Below, piece by piece: positions 8,495 to 19,200 of a stretch of 64,000 nt of DNA. How positions within the stretch are numbered: the stretch's first letter is position 1; every line of letters starts with the position of its first letter. The translations under genes were made by a program, and so were the position numbers. Under the pieces are notes generated by a model. It had not been told where the DNA came from, ran no database searches, and saw only the letters and a list, made by a program, of their open reading frames with translations. The stretch lies in contig NZ_BAER01000107.1 of NCBI RefSeq assembly GCF_000315055.1, positions 30,275 through 94,274 of the forward strand, read 5' to 3'. Source of the stretch: Paraglaciecola polaris LMG 21857. GTDB lineage: Bacteria; Pseudomonadota; Gammaproteobacteria; Enterobacterales; Alteromonadaceae.

Positions 8495-10201
8495 TTATTC
8501 GTCTTGCAATAACCAATTTTTAACCACCTGCGATGATAACTCGGGTTCGTTTGCTACTAAGGCTCGTACCGCTTTGAGTACGTCTTCATCCTTGTGTAGA
8601 TCTGGCAACATAAAGCTACCGTCGGCGGCAAAGCCTACCTGAGAGTCGTCAAATTCTTGGGATAACATGCTGATAGTTTCATCCCCTAAATCTAGACCCT
8701 CGTCGGCATCAAAGTCATCATTTGAGCTGGTATCGTCTGGGTAAATCAGTTTACGTAACATGGGACGCACAACCGCTAAAATAAGTACTATGATGACCAA
8801 CCCGCCAATGACGAGCTTTAAGATCGGCATAAACTTAGGGTCTTCCCAAATAGGTAACTCTTCCAGTGCGACTTCGCCTTCACGACTAAAGGGGATACTG
8901 ACCACTTCAAGTGAGTCACCACGGGTCACATCAAAACCAATGCCTCCTTGCAACAGGCGGCGAATATCCAGCAACTCCGCCTGAGGGCGTGGCACCAGTG
9001 TACTGGTTCCATCTTCATTTACACTGGTAACATGATCCAGCGCCACAGAAACACTCAATCGGCGAATGACACCTGTTTGTTGTTTGGTATGGCTAATGGT
9101 TGTATCTAATTCGTAGTTTCTGGTTTCTTCTTTGTGATTGCGCCCAGGTGTCGTGGTTTGAGTATTACTAGCATTGGCTACTTCCGGAATATTTGAGTCA
9201 AGAGGAGGCTGGTTCGTTAACGCCCCCGGAATACCAGCGATAACCCCCCCCACGCTGTTCTCTTCCACTGTCATTTCACTGCGAATCGCGGGTAAGTCTG
9301 GATTATAGCTGCGTTTAGTTTGTTCAACGGCGGTGAAATCCATCGTTACGTCAGCCTGGGCAGTGTAGTTACCTAAGCCTAAAACTGGGATCAAAATAGA
9401 GTCTATTTTTTGTAAGTACTCACTCTCACGTTTACGCTCCATTTCAAATTCTTTTTTGCTTCTCGCCGCTTCACTGTCTTGAGAACCAGAATTAAGCAAA
9501 CGCCCATTACTGTCGGTCACCGTGACGCGCTCGGGCTCTAACCCCTGTACAGCGGATGCCACTATGTCAACAATGGAGTTAACTTCTTCACTTGCGATCA
9601 CCGCTCCGCGCCTTGCTGTAATGACGACAGTGGCACTGGCTTTTTTCTCCCGGCGGGCAAAAACGTTCTCTTTAGGTAAAGCGAGTAACACTTTAGCTCT
9701 CGTGACGGCGCTCATTTCTTCAAGTGTACGCGCAAGTTGCTGCTCACGAGCGTGTTTAAGGCGTACTTTTTCGACCCGCTGACTGACACCGAATCCCATA
9801 TCTTGCATGATGATGTCCGTGCCTTCTGAGGATCCCTGACTCAAGCCCTGTCTCGCCATGCCAAGCTTAATGTTCTGATATTGATCTGAGCTGACGTAAA
9901 CCGTGTTGCCTTCAAGGCGATAATCAATTTGATTCTGATCGAAATAATCTAATGTCTCGATCAACTCTTGAGTTTGCATTTTGGCTAGCGGGCGATAATC
10001 CGGCTCTTGCGCCCAGATCATAATGAACACTGCAATCGCCACACAGATAACCAAAGCCACAACAAGGGTGAGCTGGCGTACCATATCGGTAGAGCCAAGG
10101 GAGTCCATAAAACCAGACTTTTGCTCTGGCTCCGAACCACCTGTGTAAGGGTCTATGTTGGTGTTGCTCATCGCCAACTCTGTACCTGTTGCTTCAGCCA
10201 C
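8495..10201 (-). CDS. fliF: Flagellar MS-ring protein FliF
   Basis: FliF builds the MS ring in the inner membrane, the base on which the motor and export gate assemble. Two transmembrane helices frame a large periplasmic part: about residues 43-64 (LTLVVALVICVAIAVFIMIW) and about 458-478 (LVIGGLVIIVLILAVVRPML). YscJ-like ring-building domains lie between them, and the acidic C-terminal tail that binds FliG follows. The start is a GTG with GGAG 7 bases upstream. An ATG ten codons further in is less well supported. An eight-base G run occurs inside the gene (9244-9251). Confidence 0.96.
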   Translation of the reverse strand: MAEATGTELAMSNTNIDPYTGGSEPEQKSGFMDSLGSTDMVRQLTLVVALVICVAIAVFIMIWAQEPDYRPLAKMQTQELIETLDYFDQNQIDYRLEGNTVYVSSDQYQNIKLGMARQGLSQGSSEGTDIIMQDMGFGVSQRVEKVRLKHAREQQLARTLEEMSAVTRAKVLLALPKENVFARREKKASATVVITARRGAVIASEEVNSIVDIVASAVQGLEPERVTVTDSNGRLLNSGSQDSEAARSKKEFEMERKRESEYLQKIDSILIPVLGLGNYTAQADVTMDFTAVEQTKRSYNPDLPAIRSEMTVEENSVGGVIAGIPGALTNQPPLDSNIPEVANASNTQTTTPGRNHKEETRNYELDTTISHTKQQTGVIRRLSVSVALDHVTSVNEDGTSTLVPRPQAELLDIRRLLQGGIGFDVTRGDSLEVVSIPFSREGEVALEELPIWEDPKFMPILKLVIGGLVIIVLILAVVRPMLRKLIYPDDTSSNDDFDADEGLDLGDETISMLSQEFDDSQVGFAADGSFMLPDLHKDEDVLKAVRALVANEPELSSQVVKNWLLQDE

Positions 10202-10211
10202 GTGTCAGCTC

Positions 10212-10553
10212 CTAAACCGGCATATTCATGATCGTTTTATAGGCTTCAAGTACTTTATTTCGTACTTGAATCGTCGCCTCAAACGCAATTCCGGATTTTT
10301 CTTTGCTCACCATAACATCCGCTAAGCTCAGGCTTTTATCGCCCATTTCAAATCGCTGAGCCTGATCTTTGGCGTCTAGTTGCATGCTATTAACGGATTC
10401 AATGGCGTGGCCAAGCATATCGGCAAAATTCTGACCAGAAGGGTTGACCTGTATACCGTTAAGGCTAGCGGGATTTAATTCACCAAGCCCCGCTTTGCTT
10501 TGCAAGGCCATGCTTTGCATATCTTGATAAAGTGATTGTGCCTTGATATCCAT
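10212..10553 (-). CDS. fliE: Flagellar hook-basal body complex protein FliE
   Basis: FliE joins the MS ring to the proximal rod and is the first exported substrate. The 113-residue product contains the family core FADMLGHAIESVNSMQLDAKDQAQRFE and the C-terminal SGIAFEATIQVRNKVLEAYKTIMNMPV. The ATG has a good ribosome site (GGAGCAGAGC before it). It is the first gene of the fliEFGHIJ unit, 10 bases ahead of fliF, and a sigma-54 promoter lies 55 bases upstream. Confidence 0.95.
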   Translation of the reverse strand: MDIKAQSLYQDMQSMALQSKAGLGELNPASLNGIQVNPSGQNFADMLGHAIESVNSMQLDAKDQAQRFEMGDKSLSLADVMVSKEKSGIAFEATIQVRNKVLEAYKTIMNMPV

Positions 10554-10607
10554 GCTCTGCTCCTGGCGTATTTACGAAATGACGGTTTTATGTCTTACCA
10601 AGTTAAA

Positions 10608-10623
10608 AGCAATGTTAATGCCA
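10608..10623 (-). promoter_or_regulatory. Sigma-54 promoter of the fliEFGHIJ operon
   Basis: The minus strand reads TGGCATTAACATTGCT, which matches TGGCAC-N5-TTGCW at all but one base. It lies 55 bases upstream of the fliE start codon. This operon belongs to the FlrA/FlrC-activated sigma-54 class in related polar-flagellated bacteria, so the position supports the call. Confidence 0.85.
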
Positions 10624-10725
10624 AGTAATTTAATTATTTAATATCAATAGCTTATATTAATTTTTAATCATAACTAACAGCATGACGGTTTATTGACATG
10701 GGCATATTGGCTGTTTAGTTAAAGG

Positions 10726-10758
10726 GGTAAAAAAAACCGCCTAAGAAATAGGCGGTTT
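10726..10758 (-). terminator. Rho-independent terminator after flrBC
   Basis: A perfect 10-base inverted repeat (AAACCGCCTA, loop AGAAA, TAGGCGGTTT at 10734-10758) is followed on the minus strand by an unbroken T run. It lies about 47 bases beyond the flrC stop codon and separates the regulator unit from fliE. Confidence 0.9.
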
Positions 10759-10804
10759 ACAGTAGATATCTAAGAGATTCTCGAATTGTACGTCAACAGG
10801 GAAA

Positions 10805-12148
10805 TTAAGCAGGTAGATCGATCCCCACTTCACGCATTTTGGCCAGTTTATAACGCAAAGTACGTGGACTAATACCAAGACGTTCTGCCACGTCTTTCCT
10901 GCGTCCTTGGCATGATTGTAAGGTGTCTAGAATAATTTGATGCTCTTGCTGCCTAAGCTCTGATCCGAGCTTGCTTTCATCTTCTTCAACTGCGTGTGGG
11001 GCATTGCGAGAAAGCTCATCTTCAGCAAACTCAAGCATTAAATCATCTGCTTCAATTATTTCACCATTGCCTAATATGAGTGCTCGTTGCACGACATTTT
11101 CTAATTCACGCACATTGCCAGGCCAATTATGCTGAAGCATTTTGCTTCGGGCCGACGAAGAGAACGCAAGAGCACTCGCTCCTTGTTTACTACGATGACG
11201 AGCCACCAAGTGTTCAGCCAATGGCACTATATCCCCCGGGCGTTTATCAAGAGGCGCCCAAGTTAAGGGGAATACGTTTAAGCGATAATACAAATCTTCG
11301 CGGAATAATCCATCTTCGACAGTTTGGCGAATATTACGATTACTCGTTGCCACAACACGCACATCGAGCGGGATCATTTTACGGCTACCTAAACGCTCTA
11401 CTTCTTTCTCTTGTAAAACCCGCAACAGTTTAGCTTGCAAGCCTAAATCCATCTCACTGATCTCATCAAGTAAAATAGTTCCTCCTTGAGCTTGTTCAAA
11501 CTTACCAGGGCATGCTTGAATAGCACCGGTAAACGCGCCTTTATCATAGCCAAACAATGTTGCTTCAAGCATATTTTCGGGGATCGCAGCGCAGTTTATT
11601 GCCACGAAAGGCTGATCTGCCCGGGACGACTGATCGTGAATATAGCGAGCCAATACCTCTTTACCTGAACCGCTCGGACCGAGCACCATAACTGTGGCGT
11701 CCGACTGCGCTACGCGCTGGGCCAACTGCAGTAACTTCACACTGCTAGGATCGGCAACAATAGGATCGTAAGATAAGACTTTTTGCGCAGGTGCATAGCG
11801 TCCTACCAAATTAAGTAACACTTCTGGAGCGAAAGGTTTTGATAGATAATCCGTGGCGCCGTCACGCATAGCGGTTACGGCATCATCAATAGTGGCGTAA
11901 GCCGTCATCAACAACACTGGCACATTAGGATACTTATTCTTCAGGCTACGCAGAAGCGATAACCCACTCATCTCGCCCATTTGAATATCGCTCACCACCA
12001 AATCTATTGCCTCTTGACCCATCATCATCATACCCCGCTCGGCACAGTCGGCTTCTAACACCTTGTAACCTCCAAGCAGTAAGGTATCGACCAACGCTTC
12101 GCGTAAACCCGCGTCGTCCTCGACAATTAAAATCGTTGTTTGAGACAT
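10805..12148 (-). CDS. flrC: Sigma-54-dependent flagellar response regulator FlrC
   Basis: FlrC is the phosphorylated activator of the middle class of flagellar genes. An N-terminal receiver domain (about residues 5-118) carries the acceptor Asp in LVVSDIQMGEMSG and the Lys in YLSKPF. It is followed by an AAA+ sigma-54 interaction domain with Walker A GPSGSGKEVL and the sigma-54 contact loop GAFTGA. A Fis-type helix-turn-helix closes the protein (RRKDVAERLGISPRTLRYKL). All key residues are present. The gene starts 3 bases after flrB ends, so the two-component pair is co-translated. Confidence 0.95.
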   Translation of the reverse strand: MSQTTILIVEDDAGLREALVDTLLLGGYKVLEADCAERGMMMMGQEAIDLVVSDIQMGEMSGLSLLRSLKNKYPNVPVLLMTAYATIDDAVTAMRDGATDYLSKPFAPEVLLNLVGRYAPAQKVLSYDPIVADPSSVKLLQLAQRVAQSDATVMVLGPSGSGKEVLARYIHDQSSRADQPFVAINCAAIPENMLEATLFGYDKGAFTGAIQACPGKFEQAQGGTILLDEISEMDLGLQAKLLRVLQEKEVERLGSRKMIPLDVRVVATSNRNIRQTVEDGLFREDLYYRLNVFPLTWAPLDKRPGDIVPLAEHLVARHRSKQGASALAFSSSARSKMLQHNWPGNVRELENVVQRALILGNGEIIEADDLMLEFAEDELSRNAPHAVEEDESKLGSELRQQEHQIILDTLQSCQGRRKDVAERLGISPRTLRYKLAKMREVGIDLPA

Positions 12149-12151
12149 AAT

Positions 12152-13348
12152 TTAACTCCTCGCCCGTTGGACGTTAATGCTCGCAGCACCGGCAGATGAA
12201 TACTCGTCAGCGGTTCGAGTTAAAATGGGCAGCACTATGCTAAAACATGCACCACCAGACACTAAATTGGCGACACGCACTTCCCCTTGATGGGATTGCA
12301 CAACCGTTTTTACTACGGCTAAACCTAAACCGGTACCTTGGCTACGTGTGGTGAAAAAGGGTTCGAAAATATGTAGTAATTTGTCCTCAGGGATCCCGGG
12401 GCCGTTATCCGTCACCGTTAAACGCATGCAATCTGTTTTTGCTGGATCGCGTTCTGCGCTAAATACGATCCGTGCATCTTGGGGCTTGGCGATCAACGCG
12501 TTATGGATCAGGTTTTGAATTGCACCACTGAGGGCTGTTTTATTGCCGATAAAATGAATATTTGGCTCAGGTAAAATAATATCTAGTATCCCATTGCTCT
12601 TATTGAGCATAGCTTCACTACCAGCCTTCACTTCTAACATCATGTCTTCAAGTGATATATCAGTAAGCACTTGCTCATTGCCGCTTTTAGCGAACAACAA
12701 CATGTCATTCACTTGCCCTTCAAGGTCGCGCAAACGAGATAATAATTTATCGCTAAATCGTTGACGTGATTCTCTTGGCAGATTGTTACTGGATAAGTTT
12801 GCGGCATATAGCATGGCCGCTGACAAGGGTGTACGAATTTGATGAGCCAAAGACGCGACCATCTTACCTAGCGATGATAATTTCTGTAGATGTCCGATAC
12901 GCTGTTGAAGCTGACGAGTTTCTGTTAAATCAGTTAACACAATAAGCTGACCGGGTTCGTTAACCAGAGGAGTAATGGACAACTTAACTTTGCGTCCGTC
13001 AAATAATGAGACTTCATGGCCATCATCAGCTTGAGGTCGAAACGAGCGTTTAATAATGTTGCGCCAGACCTGCCCTTCAAGTGGTTCACCCAATAACGAG
13101 GTTGCCAAATGATTAGCCTGCTTTACATAGCCTTTACCGTCGATAACCACCACGCCCGCAGGCATGACCTGCAATAGGTGCTCAAGGCGCGTAGCCTGTT
13201 GACGTAAATCTTGAATTTCTTGTGCATCTTGCACCGTGGTGGGCGCAGAAACTTTCGCAGAATCAACAGAATTGGAAAACGATATAACCGCCCCGCTTTG
13301 GGAAGGCATCTGATTAGCCGCTAGGGTATGTAAATTACTTAATGCCAT
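12152..13348 (-). CDS. flrB: PAS-domain flagellar sensor histidine kinase FlrB
   Basis: FlrB is the cytoplasmic kinase that phosphorylates FlrC. It has no membrane segment. A PAS domain (about residues 52-150, [18 protein letters not shown]) precedes a HisKA dimerisation helix with the phospho-acceptor His in [11 protein letters not shown] HATPase domain follows with the N box ([12 protein letters not shown]), G1 DNGPGIP and G2 GTGLGLAVV. The length of 398 residues fits FlrB/FleS. A sigma-54 promoter lies about 50 bases upstream, so FlrA can switch on flrBC. Confidence 0.94.
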   Translation of the reverse strand: MALSNLHTLAANQMPSQSGAVISFSNSVDSAKVSAPTTVQDAQEIQDLRQQATRLEHLLQVMPAGVVVIDGKGYVKQANHLATSLLGEPLEGQVWRNIIKRSFRPQADDGHEVSLFDGRKVKLSITPLVNEPGQLIVLTDLTETRQLQQRIGHLQKLSSLGKMVASLAHQIRTPLSAAMLYAANLSSNNLPRESRQRFSDKLLSRLRDLEGQVNDMLLFAKSGNEQVLTDISLEDMMLEVKAGSEAMLNKSNGILDIILPEPNIHFIGNKTALSGAIQNLIHNALIAKPQDARIVFSAERDPAKTDCMRLTVTDNGPGIPEDKLLHIFEPFFTTRSQGTGLGLAVVKTVVQSHQGEVRVANLVSGGACFSIVLPILTRTADEYSSAGAASINVQRARS

Positions 13349-13396
13349 ATGTTCCTCACGTCAATACTTAGACAGATTGAATACAGCAATAGGACA

Positions 13397-13412
13397 AGCA
13401 CATCTTGTGCCA
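13397..13412 (-). promoter_or_regulatory. Sigma-54 promoter of flrBC
   Basis: The minus strand reads TGGCACAAGATGTGCT: a perfect -24 TGGCAC, correct five-base spacer, and a -12 element with one change (GTGCT for TTGCT), so GG-N10-GC is kept. It lies 49 bases upstream of flrB in the flrA-flrB gap. This agrees with the known scheme in which FlrA with sigma-54 activates flrBC. Confidence 0.85.
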
Positions 13413-13493
13413 ATAAATTAAGTTAGGTTAATCAGGTAGTTAGGAAGAATTACGTGTCATTTTTTTGTCGAATGAAAAATACCGAGGAAAGAA

Positions 13494-14930
13494 TTAAGCT
13501 TTACTTATGTCGTACTTACGCATCTTTTCCACGAGTGTGGTGCGGCGCATACCGAGTACTTCAGCGGAGCGTGCGACAACCCAATCTTGTTGCTCCAGTG
13601 CTTGGGAAATCAAACTAACTTCCATTTCCGAAATATATTCTTTGAGGTTAATGCCCTCAGGTGGCAACTCGGTTCCATTGGTACTGTCGTCATAACCATA
13701 GTCGTCATCTTCATTCTGCACATCGGCTGAAAACAACGCGTTGAGTGCTTCTCGCTCTAACACTTCATCTGGGTAATCAGGTTCATAATCGTCTGCATCT
13801 ACATGACGATATTTATGGGGTAAGTCACCTACATCGATTAACTGATTGGGATATAGGATCATTAAGCGCTCAACCAGATTTGATAACTCCCTAACATTCC
13901 CTGCCCAGCTATGCTCCATCAGTGATTTCATGGCATTTTCTGTGAACTTGATTTGTGCATTTTCCCGTTCCATTCTAGAAACAAGTTCTTGTAATAACAA
14001 TGGAATGTCTTCGTGACGCTCACGTAGCGCAGGGCTATCGATGGGAAACACATTGAGACGATAATACAAGTCTTCGCGAAACTGCCCTTGCACAATCATT
14101 TCTTCCAAATTTCGGTGCGTCGCAGCTACCACACGGACATCACAACGAATAGGCTTCATACCGCCCACGCGTTCGTAAGTGCGCTCTTGCAAAACACGTA
14201 ATAACTTAACTTGCATTTGCAGCGGCATATCCCCTATTTCATCAAGAAATAGCGTACCGCCTTCAGCGAGCTCAAAACGCCCTTTGCGAGAACTGATAGC
14301 GCCGGTAAAAGCACCTTTTTCATGGCCAAATAGTTCACTTTCAAGTAACTCACCGGGTATGGCACCACAATTTACTGGAATAAATGGGTGAGTACCACGT
14401 TTTGATAAGTAATGTACATTACGCGCAATCACCTCTTTACCTGTGCCGGACTCACCTAAAATAAGCACGTTAGCATCGGTCGGGGCTACTTGTTCAATAA
14501 GGTGGCGAACATTTTGAATTTGTTTGCTTTTGCCGACCAAACTGCGAAACAATTTGGTTTTATTTTGTGGGGTGGTATTGCGATTAGGCTGCATGCGACG
14601 ATGCTCTTGGCAGCGGTGCAGCATTTGGGTAAGCAGAGGATACGTAACGGCTTCATCTACCGCGCCGACACGATTAGCACCTGACTTAAAACCCGGATCT
14701 TTACTATCGACCAAGATAAACGGTTGTTGGGGAAATTTATCACACACTTCCCCAGCGAGTTCGAGATCTAATGCATCAATCAAAACAGCATCGAATACGG
14801 AATGAGATTTGAGGGTGCTAACAGCCTGCTCAAAAGCGATAGCAGTACTACTTTCACCTAAAAAGGTCAAAATAGTGTTCAGATTATGCCCGAGCGTGGG
14901 TCGCCCACTGATAATCAGAATATTACTCAT
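13494..14930 (-). CDS. flrA: Master flagellar transcriptional activator FlrA (FleQ type)
   Basis: FlrA/FleQ is the top sigma-54 activator of polar flagellar genes and in several bacteria is controlled by cyclic di-GMP. The N-terminal 120 residues resemble a receiver fold but show no clear acidic pocket and phospho-acceptor pattern, as is usual for FleQ. The AAA+ core has Walker [11 protein letters not shown], the GAFTGA loop ([15 protein letters not shown]) and Walker [11 protein letters not shown]. The C-terminus has a Fis-like helix-turn-helix ([20 protein letters not shown]). The length of 478 residues is typical. It is transcribed alone ahead of flrBC, which have their own promoter. Confidence 0.95.
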   Translation of the reverse strand: MSNILIISGRPTLGHNLNTILTFLGESSTAIAFEQAVSTLKSHSVFDAVLIDALDLELAGEVCDKFPQQPFILVDSKDPGFKSGANRVGAVDEAVTYPLLTQMLHRCQEHRRMQPNRNTTPQNKTKLFRSLVGKSKQIQNVRHLIEQVAPTDANVLILGESGTGKEVIARNVHYLSKRGTHPFIPVNCGAIPGELLESELFGHEKGAFTGAISSRKGRFELAEGGTLFLDEIGDMPLQMQVKLLRVLQERTYERVGGMKPIRCDVRVVAATHRNLEEMIVQGQFREDLYYRLNVFPIDSPALRERHEDIPLLLQELVSRMERENAQIKFTENAMKSLMEHSWAGNVRELSNLVERLMILYPNQLIDVGDLPHKYRHVDADDYEPDYPDEVLEREALNALFSADVQNEDDDYGYDDSTNGTELPPEGINLKEYISEMEVSLISQALEQQDWVVARSAEVLGMRRTTLVEKMRKYDISKA

Positions 14931-15181
14931 GCATCCCTCAATATTATCTTGTTAATTAACTGTTTTACTTCTGGTTTTAATTTTAACCATTCACTGGTGG
15001 ATAGCAATAGAGGAATGAGGGCTAAATTTGCCATAGCGCACAATTAAATTTAAAACCCATGAATAACAACAAGTTAAAAACATAGCATGCCACTAATGAC
15101 TAATATAATTCTGCGTCTAAACGTACAAAAAAACCGCATAAAAAAAGCCTGGGGGACCTTTCTGTATATTAAGCCTAGTTA

Positions 15182-15985
15182 TTAACCATTTAAAAGGCTA
15201 AGTACTTGCCCTTGCTGCTGATTTGCTTGTGCCTGAACCGAAATGCTAGCCTGGCCTAATATACTGGCGGACGCGCTTTCTGCCGTTGCCTGAGCATAAT
15301 CCGTATCTTGAATACGGCTGCGCGCGGCAGCCACATTCACATTACTTTGCGTGAGATTGCGTGCCGCGCTTTCAAACTGATTTTGCGTAGCGCCTAAATC
15401 CGCTCTAACAGAATCAACAAATTCAGCCGCTTCATCAGCAACAGCAAGCGCGTCTTCTGCACCTTGAGCAGTAGTTAAGTCGATATTCAAGACGTCGCTT
15501 AAGCTAGCAGCGACATCTTTTGTTTCAACTCCAATTTTCTGGCCTGCATTTGCACCGACCTGAAACTCGATGCTACTGTCACTGTTTAACAAAGACTTAC
15601 CGCCAAATTCTGTCTGCTCAATGGTTTGCGAAATATTGTCTTGAAGTTGTGTGACCTCAGCTTGAATAGCTTGACGATCAGAATCACTTAAGATGCCATT
15701 ACCAGCTTGAACCGAAAGCTCGCGAATACGACTCACATCATTATTAATACCAGACAAGCCACTTTCCGCCACTTGGGCTAGTGAAACACCATCATAAGCG
15801 TTAGTGACCGATTGGCGATTACCTTCCACTTGAGATGTTAAACGATCGATAATTTGTTGAGCAGCCGCACCATCTGCAGCACTGTTTACTTTCTTACCTG
15901 AGGCTAACTTCTCAAAAATCGATTCTTGCTTCTGTTGCACTTGCTGTAACGAAGATGAATTAGACTCGGTATTTAAATTAATCAT
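15182..15985 (-). CDS. Divergent short flagellin-like protein
   Basis: The 267-residue product has the flagellin N- and C-terminal coiled-coil regions (EKLASGKKVNSAADGAAAQQIIDRL near the start; ASILGQASISVQAQANQQQ at the end) and a tiny central part. It departs clearly from the main flagellin at 43661-44482: the start is INLNTESNSSSLQQVQQKQ instead of LFVNTNVSSLNAQRQ, and several core positions differ. It could be a minor filament subunit or a special-purpose flagellin. It has a strong ribosome site (GAGGGGAATAAAT before ATG), but I could not find the sigma-28 site that marks the main flagellin. It lies head to head with the Maf glycosyltransferase gene, with 291 bases between. Confidence 0.85.
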   Translation of the reverse strand: MINLNTESNSSSLQQVQQKQESIFEKLASGKKVNSAADGAAAQQIIDRLTSQVEGNRQSVTNAYDGVSLAQVAESGLSGINNDVSRIRELSVQAGNGILSDSDRQAIQAEVTQLQDNISQTIEQTEFGGKSLLNSDSSIEFQVGANAGQKIGVETKDVAASLSDVLNIDLTTAQGAEDALAVADEAAEFVDSVRADLGATQNQFESAARNLTQSNVNVAAARSRIQDTDYAQATAESASASILGQASISVQAQANQQQGQVLSLLNG

Positions 15986-16199
15986 ATTTATTCCCCTCAG
16001 AACCTTAGCGATCAGCTCTTCAAAACCTTTCCAGAGCGTAGCAAAATACGGGTCAAAAAGTAAGCAGGCCTATGGTATATGATTCTATACTTCACACAAA
16101 TATAGAATACCAGCGAGCCTTTCCGTCCTAGAAATAGTTGCCTCTGTCTTTTATCCAGATGCTTAGGTAAACTTTATGTCAATTAACCGTCAATTAAAC

Positions 16200-16215
16200 G
16201 GGCCTGTTTTTTGCT
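16200..16215 (+). promoter_or_regulatory. Possible sigma-54 promoter of the Maf gene
   Basis: The plus strand reads GGGCCTGTTTTTTGCT, with the -12 TTGCT intact and the GG-N10-GC spacing kept, but with three mismatches in the -24 block. It lies 62 bases upstream of the Maf start codon. It is weaker than the other sigma-54 sites in this window and may be chance. Confidence 0.4.
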
Positions 16216-16276
16216 AGACATGTACATGTGATGTCCACATTGTAAACACTGAAACCGTTAAATAATTAAGTAAGCC

Positions 16277-19200
16277 ATGCTAAAAAATATTCGCCTACAT
16301 TTGGAAAAAGACAAAGAAAAACAAGCCTTATTTGATGAGATGCTTGCAAAACAAGTAATAGATATGATGAAAAGTAACGTCAACGCTTTTCAACGAAATA
16401 TTCCATCACTTATTCCTTATATAAGTGGTTCTAAACTCACTACTTACTCCTTGTTTAAAAATAGATACGGCGAAACCAATCTGGTCAATTACGGCATTGG
16501 CAGAACATTATATGGCCTTCATCCAAGTGAAGAGATAAGCCTACAGGTCAAACAGGCTCTGCAACACAGTCCTTGTGTTGACCTGACCCAGAATGTCAGG
16601 AGAGCTGAGCATGACGAAGAAACAAAGGGCACTTTTGACTTTAGAGAACTAAAAAGCTTCAAAATTGAGCAAGCTCAATCTCCCTTACCTGAAGAGGTAG
16701 AATGTCTCGTGGTATTAGGTTGCGGCCTTGGTTTACATATCAAGCAATTATTAGAGCACCGTAAAATAAAAAACCTCATTATTTACGAGCCAGAAATTCA
16801 ATATTTCCAATGTTCAGTTTTATCTACTTCATGGCAAGACATTTTCGCATTAGCTAAGAAACAAGACACTACACTTTTTCTACAGTTGCTAAAAGACGGA
16901 AGAGATCTAGTAAATGACATCAATGAGCTTAAAGAAAATATCTCATTATCAAGTTTTCATATTTATAAACATTATAATCAGCAGGTTTTTGATGCCGTTT
17001 ATCGAGATATCACTGAGCGCGACTGGATAGAGATATGCAACAATGGCTTTACCATTACGCCCATTAACAGTCATCTAGACTACATACCTACCTGGACTCC
17101 TAAAATTGATTTAACTGAACAGACACCAGTTTCAAACGAATGTAGTCAATTTAAGAAAAACCTTGAAGCATTAAAACAACATTTTCCTGATATTTACTTA
17201 GAATATAAAGATTATCAACCCAAAACTTGGCTACCGATAAAGAGCGCGGCTAATGAAGTAAACATCCTCAAAACGAAAGACTTATCTACTTGGTACGGGG
17301 CCTCCCCCAAACAAGATTGTATACAAAACTTCGATAACTTTAATGAACAACCAAATATAGACGGCCTAAAACTAGGCTATAACCAGACTAAGTTAGCGCA
17401 TTACATTCATTATCAGTTTGTTAATGATACGCAAAAGCTTCTGAAAGAAGCTGAGGCACGAGAAGACTTAAGTGAACTACCAGAGACCATTTCATCCATT
17501 ATCATGCTTGGTTTAGGGGTGGGTTACCAACTTGAAAAACTGCTAAACGAGCATAGCGTTGAAAAACTCTTTATCTGTGAACCCAATCCAGATTTTTTCT
17601 ATGCGTCGCTGTTTGCCATAGACTGGCAGGCTATTTTTGAAAAAGCCCAAGCTACTGACGCTACAATTTATTTAAACGTTGGTGGTGATGGTACCGATTT
17701 TTTTAAAGGCCTTATTGAGCAGTTTCATGTAATTGGCTCCTATATTTTAAATAGCACTTACATTTACCAAGGTTATCACAATGCATTCCTAAACCCGGCC
17801 ATAGCTGAGCTAAGAGACCAGTTGCAAATAGTAATCGCTATCAGTGAAAACTTTGATTACACCTATTATGCGATAGAGCACACGAAAGAAGGCTTTCGAA
17901 GAAATATTCCAGTATTAATCAAAAAGCCGTCCAGTAAACTGAGTTATGCCGATAAAGAAGTACCGGTTTTTATCGTAGGTAACGGCCCCTCGTTAGACAT
18001 GTCAATAGAGGCGATTAAAGAATACCGAAACCAAGCAATTGTCATCAGTTGCGGCACAGCGTTGCAAGCCCTCCACCGTAACGGGATTACACCCGACTTT
18101 CATGCTGAAGTGGAAAAGAACCGCTGTACTTATGACTGGGCGGTACTCATTGGTGATTTGGCGTTTTTGAAAAAAATAACCCTTATTTCGACTAACGGAA
18201 TTCACCCAGATACATGCGAACTATATAAAGATGTACTCATAGCATTTAAAGAGGGGGAATCGTCAACCGTTTCAACCTTAAAGGTGTTAGGTAAACAACA
18301 CTTTGAATTACTACAGTATTCTTACCCGACAGTGAGTAACTTTGTTACTAACTTATTTAGTGTTTTAGGTTTCAATCACATTTATTTAATGGGGGTCGAT
18401 TTAGGTTTTGCCGATGTGAATCACCACCACTCTAAGTCTTCTGGTTATTATCAAGATGACGGCAAGGAAACATTTGATTATGCAAAAGGCAATAATACTT
18501 CGCTAATAGTACCAGGCAACTTTCGCCCCAGAGTCAACACTAAACACGAATTTAAGTTATCTTGTGGGCTTATCGAAAAAGTCACACAAACTAAACCTAA
18601 AGAACAAACGTTTTATAATTGTAGCGACGGCGCTAGAATAAGAGGGACAACACCACTACATCTCGACAATCTTTTTATTGTGGCCACCAAGGACGATAAA
18701 ATAAACGCATTACAGCAAATGAAAAGTGCTGCTTATTCAACCGAATTTAACAGCAATTTCATTGAAAAATATGAAAAGCAATTCTCACATGAATTACTGC
18801 TTGAACAAGTGCAGCAACTTCAAGAGTTGGTTGAGGGACACCTATCAACACCTGACGATATAAATAAGCTGATTAATGCTCAAAAAAAGTTGCTGTTTGA
18901 TTCGTACCAGACGGGCCGCTCTCTGCTATTTTACTATATGTATGGGACAGTAAATTATGCGAATGCGGTTTTAACTAAGTTACTAACAAATAGCGTCGAC
19001 ATCCATGGTGCTCATGATTTCTGTTCTCAAACTAAAGAAAAGTGGTCAGAAACTATCCGCTTTATTAAACAAGCAATCTTAAGTGGTGATAATGACAATT
19101 TTGATTCGTCTCACTTTAACTCTGTTGCTAGAGATGAATTGCTGTGGAAAAGCACCCTTAAAAATCGCACTTTATCTATTAAAACAGACTCCTCTACATT

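Noticed and set aside
15100..15181. Possible terminator after the divergent flagellin
   Set aside because: T-rich runs and AGGCTT repeats are present, but these are direct and not inverted repeats, so no hairpin could be drawn.
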